NCBI RefSeq assembly: GCF_900143285.1
Contig: NZ_FRDN01000011.1
Location: 163,619 to 227,618 of the forward strand
From: Desulfitobacterium chlororespirans DSM 11544
GTDB lineage: Bacteria > Bacillota > Desulfitobacteriia > Desulfitobacteriales > Desulfitobacteriaceae
Reading direction: 5' to 3'
DNA: 64,000 bases
Part shown: one piece after another, positions 8,630 to 17,470 of the stretch
How positions within the stretch are numbered: position 1 is the stretch's first letter
Layout: every line of letters begins with the position of its first letter
The notes under the pieces: generated by a model
What the model saw: the letters and a program-made list of their open reading frames with translations, nothing else
The model's database searches: none
Told to the model about the DNA's origin: nothing
Made by a program: the position numbers and the translations under genes

Positions 8630-9403
8630 ATGGCCTTAAACAAAGTAGAAATCTGTGGAGTGAACACCTCAAAATTGCCTGTTCTCAGTAGCGCAAAAAT
8701 GAAGGAGTTATTTATTGCCTATCAAAGCGGGGAAAAAGAAGCTCGGGAGAAGTTGATTTATGGCAACCTTCGCTTGGTGCTCAGTGTGATTCAGAGATTC
8801 ACCAATCGTGGCGAGTATGTGGATGACCTCTTTCAGGTAGGTTGTATTGGCCTGATGAAGGCTATCGATAATTTTGATCTGAGCCAGAATGTAAAGTTCT
8901 CGACCTACGCTGTCCCGATGATTATCGGAGAGATTCGCAGGTATTTGCGGGATAATAATCCGATTCGGGTCAGCCGGTCTCTGCGGGACATCGCCTACAA
9001 AGCGCTGCAAGTCCGGGATCAGCTGGTCAATGAATGCTCCCGGGAACCAACGGTGTCGGAGATTGCGGCTAAGCTGACTCTGCCCCGGGAAGAAGTGATT
9101 TTTGCTCTGGATGCTATTCAGGAACCCATCTCTCTTTTCGAGCCCATCTATCATGATGGGGGAGATCCCATTTTCGTTATGGATCAGATCGGGGATGAAA
9201 AGCATTCCGATAACAGCTGGCTGGAGGGAATTGCCGTACGGGAAGCCTTGCGGCGGCTGAGTGAACGGGAGAAGCTCATTTTGTCCCTGCGCTTTTTCCA
9301 CGGCAAGACTCAGATGGAAGTAGCCGATGAGATCGGGATATCCCAAGCCCAGGTTTCCCGTTTGGAGAAGGCAGCCTTGGGGCATATGCGCAAGTATGTA
9401 TGA
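8630..9403 (+). CDS. sigG: RNA polymerase sporulation sigma factor sigma-G
   Basis: Late forespore sigma factor. The start MALNKVEICGVNTSKLPVL matches the conserved sigma-G N terminus, which includes the segment contacted by Gin and SpoIIAB in B. subtilis. Region 2 (YVDDLFQVGCIGLMKAIDNFD), region 3 and region 4 (TQMEVADEIGISQAQVSRLEK) are complete; 257 residues. The frame is open upstream to 8438 across the end of sigE, but ATG 8630 has GGAGGG upstream and matches the family start. A sigma-F-type promoter is expected upstream; I could not place one with confidence. Confidence 0.95.
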   Translation: MALNKVEICGVNTSKLPVLSSAKMKELFIAYQSGEKEAREKLIYGNLRLVLSVIQRFTNRGEYVDDLFQVGCIGLMKAIDNFDLSQNVKFSTYAVPMIIGEIRRYLRDNNPIRVSRSLRDIAYKALQVRDQLVNECSREPTVSEIAAKLTLPREEVIFALDAIQEPISLFEPIYHDGGDPIFVMDQIGDEKHSDNSWLEGIAVREALRRLSEREKLILSLRFFHGKTQMEVADEIGISQAQVSRLEKAALGHMRKYV

Positions 9404-9456
9404 GGTATAAACCTCTTCTCTCCGGAATATATATGGAGAGAGGGGAGGTATAATGG

Positions 9457-9729
9457 ATGCGGATCTCTGAGCTGCGTTTATTGGATATAGTGAATATTAA
9501 AGACGGTCGCCGGTTGGGTCCGATTAAAGACCTGGATCTGGATCTGGAACGGGGTTCGATTAAGGGGATCGTAGTGCAGGGTGCCTCTCGAAGCTGGGGT
9601 TTCTTTGGGGGACGGACAGAGGATATTCTTGTTCCCTGGGAGCGGGTAAAAAAAATCGGGGTGGATGTCATTTTGGTTGATGCCACCGATTTGCCGGAAT
9701 TCAATTCCCTGGTGGACGACCGGCGGTGA
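9457..9729 (+). CDS. ylmC: YlmC/YmxH family PRC-barrel sporulation protein
   Basis: A 90-residue single PRC-barrel protein: MRISELRLLDIVNIKDGRRLG, then IKGIVVQGASRSWGFFGG and VPWERVKKIGVDVILVD. This is the YlmC/YmxH family, which follows sigG in many spore formers. Its molecular role is unknown. AGGGGAGG lies 9 bases before the ATG. An imperfect hairpin (CTCTCCGG...GGAGAG) sits between it and sigG. Confidence 0.85.
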   Translation: MRISELRLLDIVNIKDGRRLGPIKDLDLDLERGSIKGIVVQGASRSWGFFGGRTEDILVPWERVKKIGVDVILVDATDLPEFNSLVDDRR

Positions 9730-9778
9730 TAGGTGCGACGTCTATAGAGATATGGAAAGTCTTTTGTAAAAGATAGAG

Positions 9779-9817
9779 AAAGCCTTCTGAAGGGCAATAC
9801 AACCCTCGGAAGGCTTT
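9779..9817 (+). terminator. Probable terminator after ylmC
   Basis: AAAGCCTTC (9779-9787) pairs with GAAGGCTTT (9809-9817), with an extra GGG/CCC inner pairing. The T run is short, so termination may be weak. Confidence 0.6.
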
Positions 9818-9904
9818 AAATCGTGTAAATAGGACCTTTGGGGAGTGCATCCTCCCTAAACTTTATGGTATAGTTAAAGTCGAGAATCGTATGGGGGGAA
9901 ACCG

Positions 9905-10723
9905 ATGACTTGGAGTTGGCGTCAGGGAAAAAATCTAACCTATCTTACCATTCCCCGCTGGGAAGCGGCGGGACTTCAGATTGGGTTTTCCACACGCTGG
10001 GGAGGGGTAAGTCCGGCACCTTATGCCAGCTTAAACCTTGGACTCCATGTAGGGGATGAGCCTGATAAAGTACGGCTTAACCGTGATTTATGGTTTCAGG
10101 AATGGGATGCTGCTCCATCTCAGGTTGTGGTTGGGGAGCAGGTCCATGGAACCAGAATCCATCAAGTGCAAGAAAAAGACGGGGGACGAGGCAGCGAATC
10201 CCTGGATAGTTCGATTGCCGGTGTCGATGGCCTGTATACCATGGAGCACACCGGCTTGATGGCCTTTTTTGCAGATTGCGTTCCGGTGTTCTTTTATCAT
10301 CCCGGCCTTCGAGCCGTTGGCATTGCTCATGCGGGATGGAAAGGAACAGCGGGGAAGATCGTGGGTCATATGCTGGAGGAATTCCGGCGCCTTGGCGGAG
10401 AGCCCGGTGAAACCTGGGCGGCTATCGGACCAAGTATTGGCCCCTGCTGTTATGAAGTGGATGAACGGGTTATGGCTGAGTTTGCTAAAAATTTTACGCA
10501 GAGGCCTTTTTTAAAACCAAGCAGAAACGGACATGGGCTGCTGGACTTAAAGGCGGCCAATGCGATGGTATTGAGGGAAGCTGGGATACCCCGGGAAAGA
10601 CTATGGGTAGCCCCGGAATGTACCGCCTGTCATACGGACTCCTTCTTTTCTCATCGCCGGGAGGGTCCGCAGACAGGACGGATGGCAGGCTGGATTCGCC
10701 GGCTGCCGGAAAAGGAGGAGTAA
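9905..10723 (+). CDS. pgeF: Multicopper-oxidase-like laccase-domain protein, PgeF/YlmD family
   Basis: YfiH/PgeF family enzyme. Members act on purine nucleosides (phosphorolysis, deamination) and in E. coli edit the peptidoglycan precursor. Conserved metal-binding residues are visible in GEQVHGTRI, FFADCVPVFFY, GIAHAGWKGT and GPSIGPCCYEV, plus CTACHTDSFFSHRREG near the end. 272 residues is normal. The stop is 2 bases before the GTG of the response regulator, so the genes may be co-transcribed. The D. hafniense substrate is not known. Confidence 0.88.
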   Translation: MTWSWRQGKNLTYLTIPRWEAAGLQIGFSTRWGGVSPAPYASLNLGLHVGDEPDKVRLNRDLWFQEWDAAPSQVVVGEQVHGTRIHQVQEKDGGRGSESLDSSIAGVDGLYTMEHTGLMAFFADCVPVFFYHPGLRAVGIAHAGWKGTAGKIVGHMLEEFRRLGGEPGETWAAIGPSIGPCCYEVDERVMAEFAKNFTQRPFLKPSRNGHGLLDLKAANAMVLREAGIPRERLWVAPECTACHTDSFFSHRREGPQTGRMAGWIRRLPEKEE

Positions 10724-10725
10724 TC

Positions 10726-11409
10726 GTGGCCGTAATTTTGGTGGTTGATGACGAAGAACCAATTCAGGAGCTGCTCAGGTTTAATCTTGAGAAAGAAGGC
10801 TACCAGGTATTGATGGCGGCAGACGGGTCTGAAGCGTTGCGCATTCTTGAGGAAAAACAACCGGAGCTTGTGGTTCTTGACATTATGCTTCCCGGTATCA
10901 GCGGTCTGGAAGTACTGAATCAAATCCGCAAGACCTCCAAGTTTGTTGAACTGCCGGTCATTATGCTGACAGCAAAAGGGGAAGAGATTGATAAAGTATT
11001 GGGGCTGGAGATCGGCGCCGATGATTATATTACCAAGCCTTTCAGCCCCAGAGAGCTGATCGCCAGAATCCGGGCCAGGCTGAGGCGTCTCAAGCCTTCG
11101 GAGGAGAACAACGATATCCTTCGTCAGGATCTGCATATTGATTTGGACCGTTTCCGAGTATCCGTTCGTGGAGAGTACATAGAATTAACACCGAAAGAAT
11201 TTGAATTGCTGCGTGTCCTGGCAACCTATCCCGGTAAAGTCTATACCCGGGATGAGCTCCTGGAACGAATCTGGGGATATGAATACGCAGGGGATACACG
11301 AACAGTGGATGTCCATGTGCGGCATCTCAGACAAAAAATTGAGAAAGACCCTTCAAATCCTGAATATATCGAAACATTGCGCGGTATCGGGTATCGTTTG
11401 AAAGGATAG
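10726..11409 (+). CDS. OmpR/PhoB-family response regulator
   Basis: Receiver domain at residues 1-115: acidic pair in ILVVDDEEP, phosphorylated Asp in LVVLDIMLPG, and conserved Lys in YITKPFSP. A winged-helix DNA-binding domain occupies about residues 130-225 (LTPKEFELLRVLATYPGKVYTRDELL, then TVDVHVRHLRQKI). The start is GTG 10726 with AAAGGAGGAG just upstream; the frame is open to 10603 but that part overlaps pgeF. It pairs with the kinase 3 bases downstream. Sequence style is PhoP-like, so phosphate or cell-envelope control is possible. Confidence 0.9.
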   Translation: MAVILVVDDEEPIQELLRFNLEKEGYQVLMAADGSEALRILEEKQPELVVLDIMLPGISGLEVLNQIRKTSKFVELPVIMLTAKGEEIDKVLGLEIGADDYITKPFSPRELIARIRARLRRLKPSEENNDILRQDLHIDLDRFRVSVRGEYIELTPKEFELLRVLATYPGKVYTRDELLERIWGYEYAGDTRTVDVHVRHLRQKIEKDPSNPEYIETLRGIGYRLKG

Positions 11410-11412
11410 AAC

Positions 11413-12816
11413 ATGAAGATTAAGTGGCTTATCTTAGGTCTTTATCTGCTGGTCAGCTCCTTTTCCATACTGCTTTTCTGGCTGGGTGCTCAAGTACATA
11501 CAGGGATTCGTTGGGATATCGATCCTTCTTCTACAGCTTTGGCGATCCTTCTCCCCGGGGGAATTGTCTACTTCTTTGCTTTTCAATTTGAAAAGCGCAT
11601 CCGTAGAATGAATGATGCCATTGCCGGGATTCTTGAAGAGGAGTTTCAGCCAGACTCTCTTCCTGAGGATGCTGATGAATTAGGAACTCTCTCCAAGGCA
11701 ATTGCCAATTTGGGGCAGCAGATCAATCTCAGCATGCTGAATAACCGACAAGAAGCCCAGAAGATCCAGGCTATTCTTGCCGGTATGCAGGAAGGGGTTA
11801 TTTCCCTGGACCATGTGGGACGTATTGTCTTGCTCAACCGAGCGGCAGAAAGGCTTTTTGGCAGAGAGCAGGAGGCTGTCCGGGATAAGCACTTCAGTGA
11901 ATTATGCGGGTTTGAGGAATTAGGAGACCTGGTGACGCAAGCTTTGGAAAAGGGCAGCTCCGGCCAAATCGAGCTGGCTACGAATTCGAAACTCATGATC
12001 CGGGCACAGGTCAGTCCGATAAGCGGAGAGAGGGCCCGCTCTCAGGGGGCAGTGATCGTCTGCTATGACATTACGGAAATTCGCCGTTTGGAGCTGCTCC
12101 GGACGGAGTTTGTCGGGAATGTATCCCATGAGCTGAGAACCCCTTTAACCTCGATCAAGGGATTTGTAGAGACTTTGCTGGATGGGGCGTCGGAAGTTCC
12201 TCACTTGCGGGAGCGTTTTTTAAATATCATCCATAAGGAGACCCTGCGTTTGCAGCGCCTGGTGGATGAGCTGCTGACTCTTTCCCGGATCGAAAACCAA
12301 CGGCAGGATGCGGGTCAGGGTATGAGCAAAGTTCAGGAAGCCTATGAGAAGATCCGCCCCGTGATTGAGCCTTATGCGGAGGCTAAAAAGATCGAATTAG
12401 AGATTAAAATACCGGAGGACCTGCCGGAAGTTGCCATGGGCATAGATTTATTGAGCCAGGTACTTCTCAATCTTATGGAAAATGCTGTAAAATATACTGT
12501 GAAGGGTAAAGTGTGGCTCCATGCTTTTCATGACGACGGGAAGATTTTTTTAGAGTTCGGCGATACAGGGTGTGGGATTCCTAAAGAGGACCTGCCCCGC
12601 ATCTTTGAACGTTTTTACCGGGTGGACAAAGCCCGCTCCCGGGAACAAGGGGGAACGGGGCTGGGTTTAAGCATTGTCAAGCATATCGTTGAAGGAGTCA
12701 AAGGGAAAATTACTGTGGCCTCTGAACCGGGTTCGGGCTCAGTATTTATCTGTGAATTACCAACCGGAAATGGAGTGGAGAAGAATGAAGAGGAGCCCAA
12801 GGAGGGGAATTTATAA
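11413..12816 (+). CDS. PhoR-type membrane sensor histidine kinase
   Basis: Two transmembrane helices (about residues 5-25 and 40-57) with a very short extracytoplasmic loop, then a HAMP-like linker and a PAS domain (IQAILAGMQEGVISLDHVGR). The dimerisation/phosphoacceptor domain carries the His in FVGNVSHELRTPLTSIKGF. The ATPase domain has N box LLNLMENAVKYT, G1 DTGCGIPKED and G2 GGTGLGLSIVKH. Length 467. It overlaps the next gene by 32 bases, so all three are probably one operon. The short loop suggests sensing within or near the membrane. Confidence 0.9.
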   Translation: MKIKWLILGLYLLVSSFSILLFWLGAQVHTGIRWDIDPSSTALAILLPGGIVYFFAFQFEKRIRRMNDAIAGILEEEFQPDSLPEDADELGTLSKAIANLGQQINLSMLNNRQEAQKIQAILAGMQEGVISLDHVGRIVLLNRAAERLFGREQEAVRDKHFSELCGFEELGDLVTQALEKGSSGQIELATNSKLMIRAQVSPISGERARSQGAVIVCYDITEIRRLELLRTEFVGNVSHELRTPLTSIKGFVETLLDGASEVPHLRERFLNIIHKETLRLQRLVDELLTLSRIENQRQDAGQGMSKVQEAYEKIRPVIEPYAEAKKIELEIKIPEDLPEVAMGIDLLSQVLLNLMENAVKYTVKGKVWLHAFHDDGKIFLEFGDTGCGIPKEDLPRIFERFYRVDKARSREQGGTGLGLSIVKHIVEGVKGKITVASEPGSGSVFICELPTGNGVEKNEEEPKEGNL

Positions 12817-13771
12817 AGTTGTTCGGGTGTTTGGTGTCAGCGTTTTTCTTCTTCTTCTCTTGAGTTCGCTGGGATGGGTTTACCGTTCCAGCTTCCTGAC
12901 AGGATCCCTTAAGGTTGAGATCGCAAGGCAAGGGAGTATTGACCATCTCCAGACCGTCGCGGCGGTTTTTGCCAATGAGGAAACCTTGCTCAAAGCACCT
13001 GGGGCAGGAACACCGGAATTTCTGGTTCAGGAAGGAGAAAGAGTACGCAAGGGGGACCTGATCGCCAGGATTCATTCCGGAGGGGTGGCGCTGGGACAGG
13101 AGAATGCTGCTTCCGCCCATGACCTCTATACCTCCAGCGGCGGTATCGTCTTCTCCGCCATCGATGGATTGGAAACTTATTTAACCCCTGAAAATCTCCT
13201 GGCTATGGATGTGGGTAAAATTCTTCAACCAACCCAGGGGCTATCCGCAACTCAGGAAGCTCAGGAGTCACCCCCCTCTCAGAGCAGCGAGAGTGTGGCG
13301 GCGGGAAAAGTTATCGGTAAGATAGTCAACAATCTCAAACCTACGGTGGCCGTGCTCAAAGTTGAGACTAAGGGGTATGAGGTAGGGAAAAGCGTTAAGC
13401 TGATCATTAATGATCAGAATTACAGTGCCAAGATTCTGCGCCTTCTGGATGATCCCCATGGTCTGGTCGTTCAATTTAACCAATATATCAATGGGACAAG
13501 CCAAAAGAGACTCCAGGATATTTCACTTGTGCAGAGACCTTCGGTCAGCGGGGTGCTTGTTCCTAAGAGCAGCTTGTGGAATAAAGGTGAGGAGCTGGGG
13601 GTCTATGTGGTTAAGGAAGGGGCCATTCAGTACCGCAAGGTCAAGATTTTGGATCAAAATGACCAGTTCATTTGTGTTGAGAACCTGCCCCATGGAATTC
13701 CCGTCATCACTAATCCCCGCATGGGCATCGATGGGCTGATCATGAATATAAAAAATGTCTCTCAATCTTAA
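12785..13771 (+). CDS. Membrane-anchored HlyD/efflux-adaptor-like protein
   Basis: N-terminal anchor at about residues 12-33 (VFGVSVFLLLLLSSLGWVY) after a basic start. It is followed by a biotinyl-lipoyl-like segment (ANEETLLKAPGAGTPEFLVQEGERVRKGDLIARI) and a beta-rich region like membrane fusion proteins. No ABC transporter or RND partner is adjacent. Residues PSQSSES mark a flexible linker. Such HlyD-domain proteins occur beside the ylm genes in Peptococcaceae; their role is unknown. The frame is open from 12674, but ATG 12785 fits the ribosome binding site GGAGTGGAGAAG. Confidence 0.7.
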   Translation: MKRSPRRGIYKVVRVFGVSVFLLLLLSSLGWVYRSSFLTGSLKVEIARQGSIDHLQTVAAVFANEETLLKAPGAGTPEFLVQEGERVRKGDLIARIHSGGVALGQENAASAHDLYTSSGGIVFSAIDGLETYLTPENLLAMDVGKILQPTQGLSATQEAQESPPSQSSESVAAGKVIGKIVNNLKPTVAVLKVETKGYEVGKSVKLIINDQNYSAKILRLLDDPHGLVVQFNQYINGTSQKRLQDISLVQRPSVSGVLVPKSSLWNKGEELGVYVVKEGAIQYRKVKILDQNDQFICVENLPHGIPVITNPRMGIDGLIMNIKNVSQS

Positions 13772-13840
13772 CCTGTTCTATGAAACAGGCAGGAAACGGG
13801 CCTTCTTTGTAGAATTGAAACAAGATGGACGGTGTAATAA

Positions 13841-14542
13841 ATGGATATATATGGAAATTTATCTGCTGTGCAGCAGAGGATTGAGCAGGCTGCAGTGAAA
13901 AGCGGCCGGGATCCATCCGCGATCAAGCTGCTGGCAGTAAGTAAAACCATGAGTGCCGGGACGGTGCAAAGGGCATACGAAGCAGGACAGCGGTCTTTCG
14001 CCGAAAACAGGGTTCAAGAATGGCAGGACAAGGCAATACAGCTTCCGGAGGATTGCGAGTGGCATCTCATTGGCCGTTTGCAAACCAATAAAGTGAAGTA
14101 TCTGGATGAGAGGATCACCCTTATCCACTCTCTGGACAGGCTTAGCCTGTTAGAGACCTTAGAAAGCCAAGGAGCTCAGCGAAATATTATCTGGCCTACC
14201 CTCGTCCAGGTTAATATTGCCCGGGACTCACAAAAGGCAGGATTATTGGCCGAAGAAGTGGAGGATTTCCTGACGGAGGCAGCGGGTTGTCAGCATATCC
14301 GGGTCTATGGATTGATGACCATCGGTGCCTTGGGTGCTTCCCCTGAGGATACTCAAGGTTTTTTCCGACAGCTTCGCCTGCTCAAGGAGCAGCTTCAGCA
14401 GAAAAATGTGCCTCATGTGAACCTTAAAGAACTATCCATGGGGATGAGTCAGGATTTTGAGTGGGCAATTCAGGAAGGGTCCACCATCATCCGGGTGGGA
14501 AGACAAATCTTTGGCGAACGAATAGATTTAAATCATGAGTAA
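13841..14542 (+). CDS. yggS: PLP-binding protein YggS/YlmE (PLPBP family)
   Basis: Cytoplasmic single-domain TIM-barrel protein that binds pyridoxal phosphate and controls vitamin B6 and amino acid balance; no catalytic reaction is proven in the family. The PLP lysine is in IKLLAVSKTM (about residue 35). FAENRVQEWQDKA, WHLIGRLQTNKVKYL and LSMGMSQDFEWAI are family hallmarks. Length 233. It is the first gene of the yggS-sepF-yggT-ylmH-divIVA run, the standard Firmicute division-linked cluster. Confidence 0.93.
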   Translation: MDIYGNLSAVQQRIEQAAVKSGRDPSAIKLLAVSKTMSAGTVQRAYEAGQRSFAENRVQEWQDKAIQLPEDCEWHLIGRLQTNKVKYLDERITLIHSLDRLSLLETLESQGAQRNIIWPTLVQVNIARDSQKAGLLAEEVEDFLTEAAGCQHIRVYGLMTIGALGASPEDTQGFFRQLRLLKEQLQQKNVPHVNLKELSMGMSQDFEWAIQEGSTIIRVGRQIFGERIDLNHE

Positions 14543-14563
14543 TGTTGAAGGAGGTCAATGACA

Positions 14564-15013
14564 ATGGCTAAATTATTTGACAAAGTGATTGGTATTATGG
14601 GTTTTGCAGACGATGATTATGAGGAAGATTATTTCGAAGAAGAAGAGGAGAAAGAAGAAGTCCGGGAAGAGACCAGGGGGACCGGCAATCGCAAAGGGGC
14701 TCAAGTGGTCAGTATTCACACCCAAAAGCAAATCAAAGTCGTAGTGATAGAGCCCCAGGCTTTTGAAGACTCGCAAAACATCGCCGATCAATTAAGAAAC
14801 CGCCGTCCTGTAATTGTTAATCTGGAAAATGCTGAACGCAATTTGGCGAAGCGGATTGTGGATTTTGTCAGCGGCGCTACCTATGCTTTAGGCGGAAATA
14901 TGCAAAAAGTCGGCAACGGCATTTTCCTCTTTGTGCCTAATAATGTGGATATATCCGGAGAAATGAAGGATGACTTTAAAGAGAAAGGCTTCTTTTGGTC
15001 TCTCACTAAATAA
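14564..15013 (+). CDS. sepF: Cell division protein SepF
   Basis: Membrane-associated FtsZ partner that links the Z ring to the membrane and helps septum shape. It has an N-terminal amphipathic helix (AKLFDKVIGIMGF), a highly acidic linker and the C-terminal SepF domain (NIADQLRNRRPVIVNLENAE, RIVDFVSGATYALGGNMQKVG, FLFVPNNVDIS). ATG 14564 is preferred to ATG 14558 because AAGGAGG is then 9 rather than 3 bases away. It lies 21 bases after yggS and 3 bases before yggT. Confidence 0.94.
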   Translation: MAKLFDKVIGIMGFADDDYEEDYFEEEEEKEEVREETRGTGNRKGAQVVSIHTQKQIKVVVIEPQAFEDSQNIADQLRNRRPVIVNLENAERNLAKRIVDFVSGATYALGGNMQKVGNGIFLFVPNNVDISGEMKDDFKEKGFFWSLTK

Positions 15014-15016
15014 GGA

Positions 15017-15304
15017 GTGATTATTATAATTTTTGTTTATCAAGTGGCTGATAAGGTGCTCCTGATTCTGATGTACGCCATCATTTTGCGTGCTTTGTTA
15101 TCATGGATTCCCAATCTGCCTTATAATGCTTTTGTGCGTATCTTACATGATATTACGGATCCCTTGATAAGGCCTTTTGAGCGTCTTCAATTTGGAGGGC
15201 CTGGTTTCGCCATTGGTTTGGCGCCGCTTATTGCCTATTTCGTGCTGATGCTGGTTCGCTCCATCTTACTTCCTGGGATACTCAGCATTTTGCTTCGTCT
15301 CTAA
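15017..15304 (+). CDS. yggT: YggT family membrane protein (YlmG)
   Basis: About 95 residues with two long hydrophobic segments separated by a short conserved loop (SWIPNLPYNAFVRILHDITDPLIRPFERL), the YggT signature. It is possibly involved in cell envelope or division; the role is not settled. The start is uncertain. GTG 15017 overlaps the AAGGAG ribosome binding site (15012-15017), while well-spaced codons (15023-15026) are ATT/ATA; GTG 15044 is another option. Confidence 0.85.
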   Translation: MIIIIFVYQVADKVLLILMYAIILRALLSWIPNLPYNAFVRILHDITDPLIRPFERLQFGGPGFAIGLAPLIAYFVLMLVRSILLPGILSILLRL

Positions 15305-15315
15305 GGGTGGAAGGG

Positions 15316-16113
15316 ATGGAATATCATATTGACCGCAGTGCCTTGAAATTTTGGACAGAGAAAGAGATGCGGCTGGAAGGAGCTCATTTGCTGGATTTAT
15401 GCAATGAGGCCTTGCGAAAAAGAAAGCCGGTATGGACTCCTTTTCTGGGACAGGCGTTAGCTAATTGGTTGGAAGGCATCCTACAGCGGGAAGGTCTTGC
15501 TTTTCGGTTGGAGGGTGGGTTTTCCGATGCGGAAAGGGTGCGCTTTCTGGTGGTCGCAGATCCGGATGTTCTGGATAATGTCCCCAGCGAGATCCGGGCT
15601 TTGCAGGCAACCCCCACTGATCCTCGGGGCAAGCTCGACCATCGTCAGGTTTTAGGCTCCCTGATGGGTTTGGGGTTGAAGCGGGAAGTGATTGGGGATA
15701 TACGTTTGACTGAACAGTGTTGCTTTGTGGCTGTTGCCCAGGAAATTGCCGATTTTCTTCTTAGTCAATGGGATAAGGCGGGAAGAGAACGGATCCGTGT
15801 GGAGGCCGTGGAGCAAGATGTGGAGATTCCCCTGGAACAGGGGAAAGAGCGGCGCATTACCGCAGCATCTTCCCGCATTGATGCGGTGGCTTCCAGCGGT
15901 TTTAATGTTTCCCGGACTATGTTCCAGGAGCTTATTCAGCAGGGGAAAGTTAAACGCAATGACCGGATGGTAGCCAAAGCGGATCTGGAAGTGAAACCTG
16001 GGGATATATTATCTTGTCGCGGTTATGGCCGTATGCGTTTGCTTGAGTTTCAAGAGACCCGCAAGGGGAGAATTGCATGGAACGTCATACTATATACACC
16101 TCATAAGCATTAA
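15316..16113 (+). CDS. ylmH: S4-domain RNA-binding protein YlmH
   Basis: YlmH family protein with an N-terminal domain (RHHL-type fold) and a C-terminal S4 RNA-binding domain (RIDAVASSGFNVSRTMFQELIQQGKVKRN, then LEVKPGDILSCRGYGRM). Recent work links YlmH to rescue of stalled ribosomes; older work links it to division. ATG 15316 is chosen; GTG 15307 in the same frame leaves no room for a ribosome binding site. It lies between yggT and divIVA as usual. Confidence 0.9.
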   Translation: MEYHIDRSALKFWTEKEMRLEGAHLLDLCNEALRKRKPVWTPFLGQALANWLEGILQREGLAFRLEGGFSDAERVRFLVVADPDVLDNVPSEIRALQATPTDPRGKLDHRQVLGSLMGLGLKREVIGDIRLTEQCCFVAVAQEIADFLLSQWDKAGRERIRVEAVEQDVEIPLEQGKERRITAASSRIDAVASSGFNVSRTMFQELIQQGKVKRNDRMVAKADLEVKPGDILSCRGYGRMRLLEFQETRKGRIAWNVILYTPHKH

Positions 16114-16126
16114 GAGGAGGATGATT

Positions 16127-16585
16127 ATGGCATTAACTCCCATCGATATTCAAAATAAAGAGTTTCGCAAAGGGGTTCGGGGTTATAATACTGAAGAAGT
16201 AAATAAGTTCTTGGAAAGCGTCAGCAAAGAATATGAGGGGGTCTATGCTGAGATTTTTGAACTGAGAGACAAAGTCCAGCGTCTTGAAGCGGAGTTAAAG
16301 CAGTATAAGCAGTTGGAGTCCACTTTGCAGCAGACCATGGTCCTGGCTCAGCAGACCGCGGACGATGTGAAGCAAGCGGCACGGCATGAAGCTGAGCTGG
16401 TCTTAAAGGAAGCTGAACAAGAGAAGACAAAGCGGATGAGTGAGGCGCAGAAGAAACTGAATCAAGTAAACGATGAAATTGAAGACCTGCAAAAACGCCG
16501 GGAAATGATTCGGACCCAATTGAAGTCTTTCTTGCTTGCTCAGCTTGATTTAGCGGAAGCTTTTGACAAAGATCGTGTTTCTTGA
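16127..16585 (+). CDS. divIVA: Cell division/polarity protein DivIVA
   Basis: Coiled-coil protein that binds negatively curved membrane at poles and septa. The N-terminal membrane-binding domain is LTPIDIQNKEFRKGVRGYNTEEVNKFLESV. The rest is coiled coil rich in Glu, Lys and Gln. Length 152. ATG 16127 is preceded by GAGGAGG with 6-base spacing; the frame runs open to 16025 inside ylmH. Confidence 0.94.
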   Translation: MALTPIDIQNKEFRKGVRGYNTEEVNKFLESVSKEYEGVYAEIFELRDKVQRLEAELKQYKQLESTLQQTMVLAQQTADDVKQAARHEAELVLKEAEQEKTKRMSEAQKKLNQVNDEIEDLQKRREMIRTQLKSFLLAQLDLAEAFDKDRVS

Positions 16586-16657
16586 ATGCTTGCGAAACAA
16601 TGAGTGATTGTGCTAGAATTAAATCTAGACATTTTTTGAAGGGGAAGAAGATTTCGC

Positions 16658-17125
16658 ATGAAGAGTATTTTGTATTCGGAGCTTGGCTCCGACTTTCTTG
16701 TGCAGGGCTTGGGACTACACAAAGAGGAGCAGGGTTCTATCACAGGGAAGTTAGGACGCCACGAAATAGAGATTACCTCTTCGCCAAACTCTTTGAGGAA
16801 TCAAGAGGAAGTGCAGGTCATCTATATTGGTAAAGCGGAACCTGGTCCTTATCGGGACGGAGACATCCTGATGGCTGGAAGCGATGATTTGTTGGACCGC
16901 GCCTTCCGTGCTCTTGATGATATGGAACAACGGGGTGTGGTCGTTGGTTTATCCTCTGAGGCGGACCCTCATCAACTGAGCTTGAACAGAGATGAACTCA
17001 ATCAAACAACCCTGGCCTGGAAAGAGAAGAAGGTTCCTTTTCTTTGCTTATTTATGAGAGAGCCGGTTGGTTTAGAAGGTCAGGCCAAGCTCGTGACCAT
17101 TATTCGTAAGGTGTTAAATGATTAA
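16658..17125 (+). CDS. Conserved hypothetical protein, 155 residues
   Basis: I do not recognise this protein. It has no membrane segment, no signal peptide and an acidic composition. It starts MKSILYSELGSDFLVQGLGL with GAAGGGGAAGA upstream of the ATG. It sits between divIVA and the ileS T-box leader and is likely the last gene of the ylm unit. Codon use is like its neighbours, so it is probably a genuine native gene. Confidence 0.75.
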   Translation: MKSILYSELGSDFLVQGLGLHKEEQGSITGKLGRHEIEITSSPNSLRNQEEVQVIYIGKAEPGPYRDGDILMAGSDDLLDRAFRALDDMEQRGVVVGLSSEADPHQLSLNRDELNQTTLAWKEKKVPFLCLFMREPVGLEGQAKLVTIIRKVLND

Positions 17126-17199
17126 GCACCAATCCTTTTTGGGCATTATATTCTATAAGTAATAAATTCTATAAGTAATAAGAAGACATTTTTATATGG

Positions 17200-17428
17200 A
17201 ACAGCGTTGATAAGGACTGTCCTTGGTTGGAGCCTCTAAAGCGAGCAGGAAGTGGTGAAAGCCTGTGAGGAAAAACAAGGAGTATCCCCTTAGAGTGAAG
17301 TGCAGAAATAAAAGTAAGCCTTCCGCCCGGTCCCCGTTAAAGGACTTCCGAGTGGCCATGGAAATGGTAACAAGGGTGGTACCGCGAGTGATATCCCGTC
17401 CCTTTTTTGGGTGCGGGATTTTTTATAT
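17200..17428 (+). promoter_or_regulatory. T-box leader (tRNA-Ile sensing) of ileS
   Basis: The T-box motif AGGGTGGTACCGCG is at 17373-17386. Its downstream partner is an intrinsic terminator, ATCCCGTCCC...GGGTGCGGGAT then TTTTTT (17392-17425). Stem I extends from about 17210 and includes an AGTATCCCC loop near 17280-17290, in which ATC is a plausible isoleucine specifier codon. Uncharged tRNA-Ile should pair with the leader and allow read-through into ileS. Confidence 0.93.
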
Positions 17429-17470
17429 TCAGGAGATCTAGCTTTATCGAAACAAGGAGGAATTATAATT

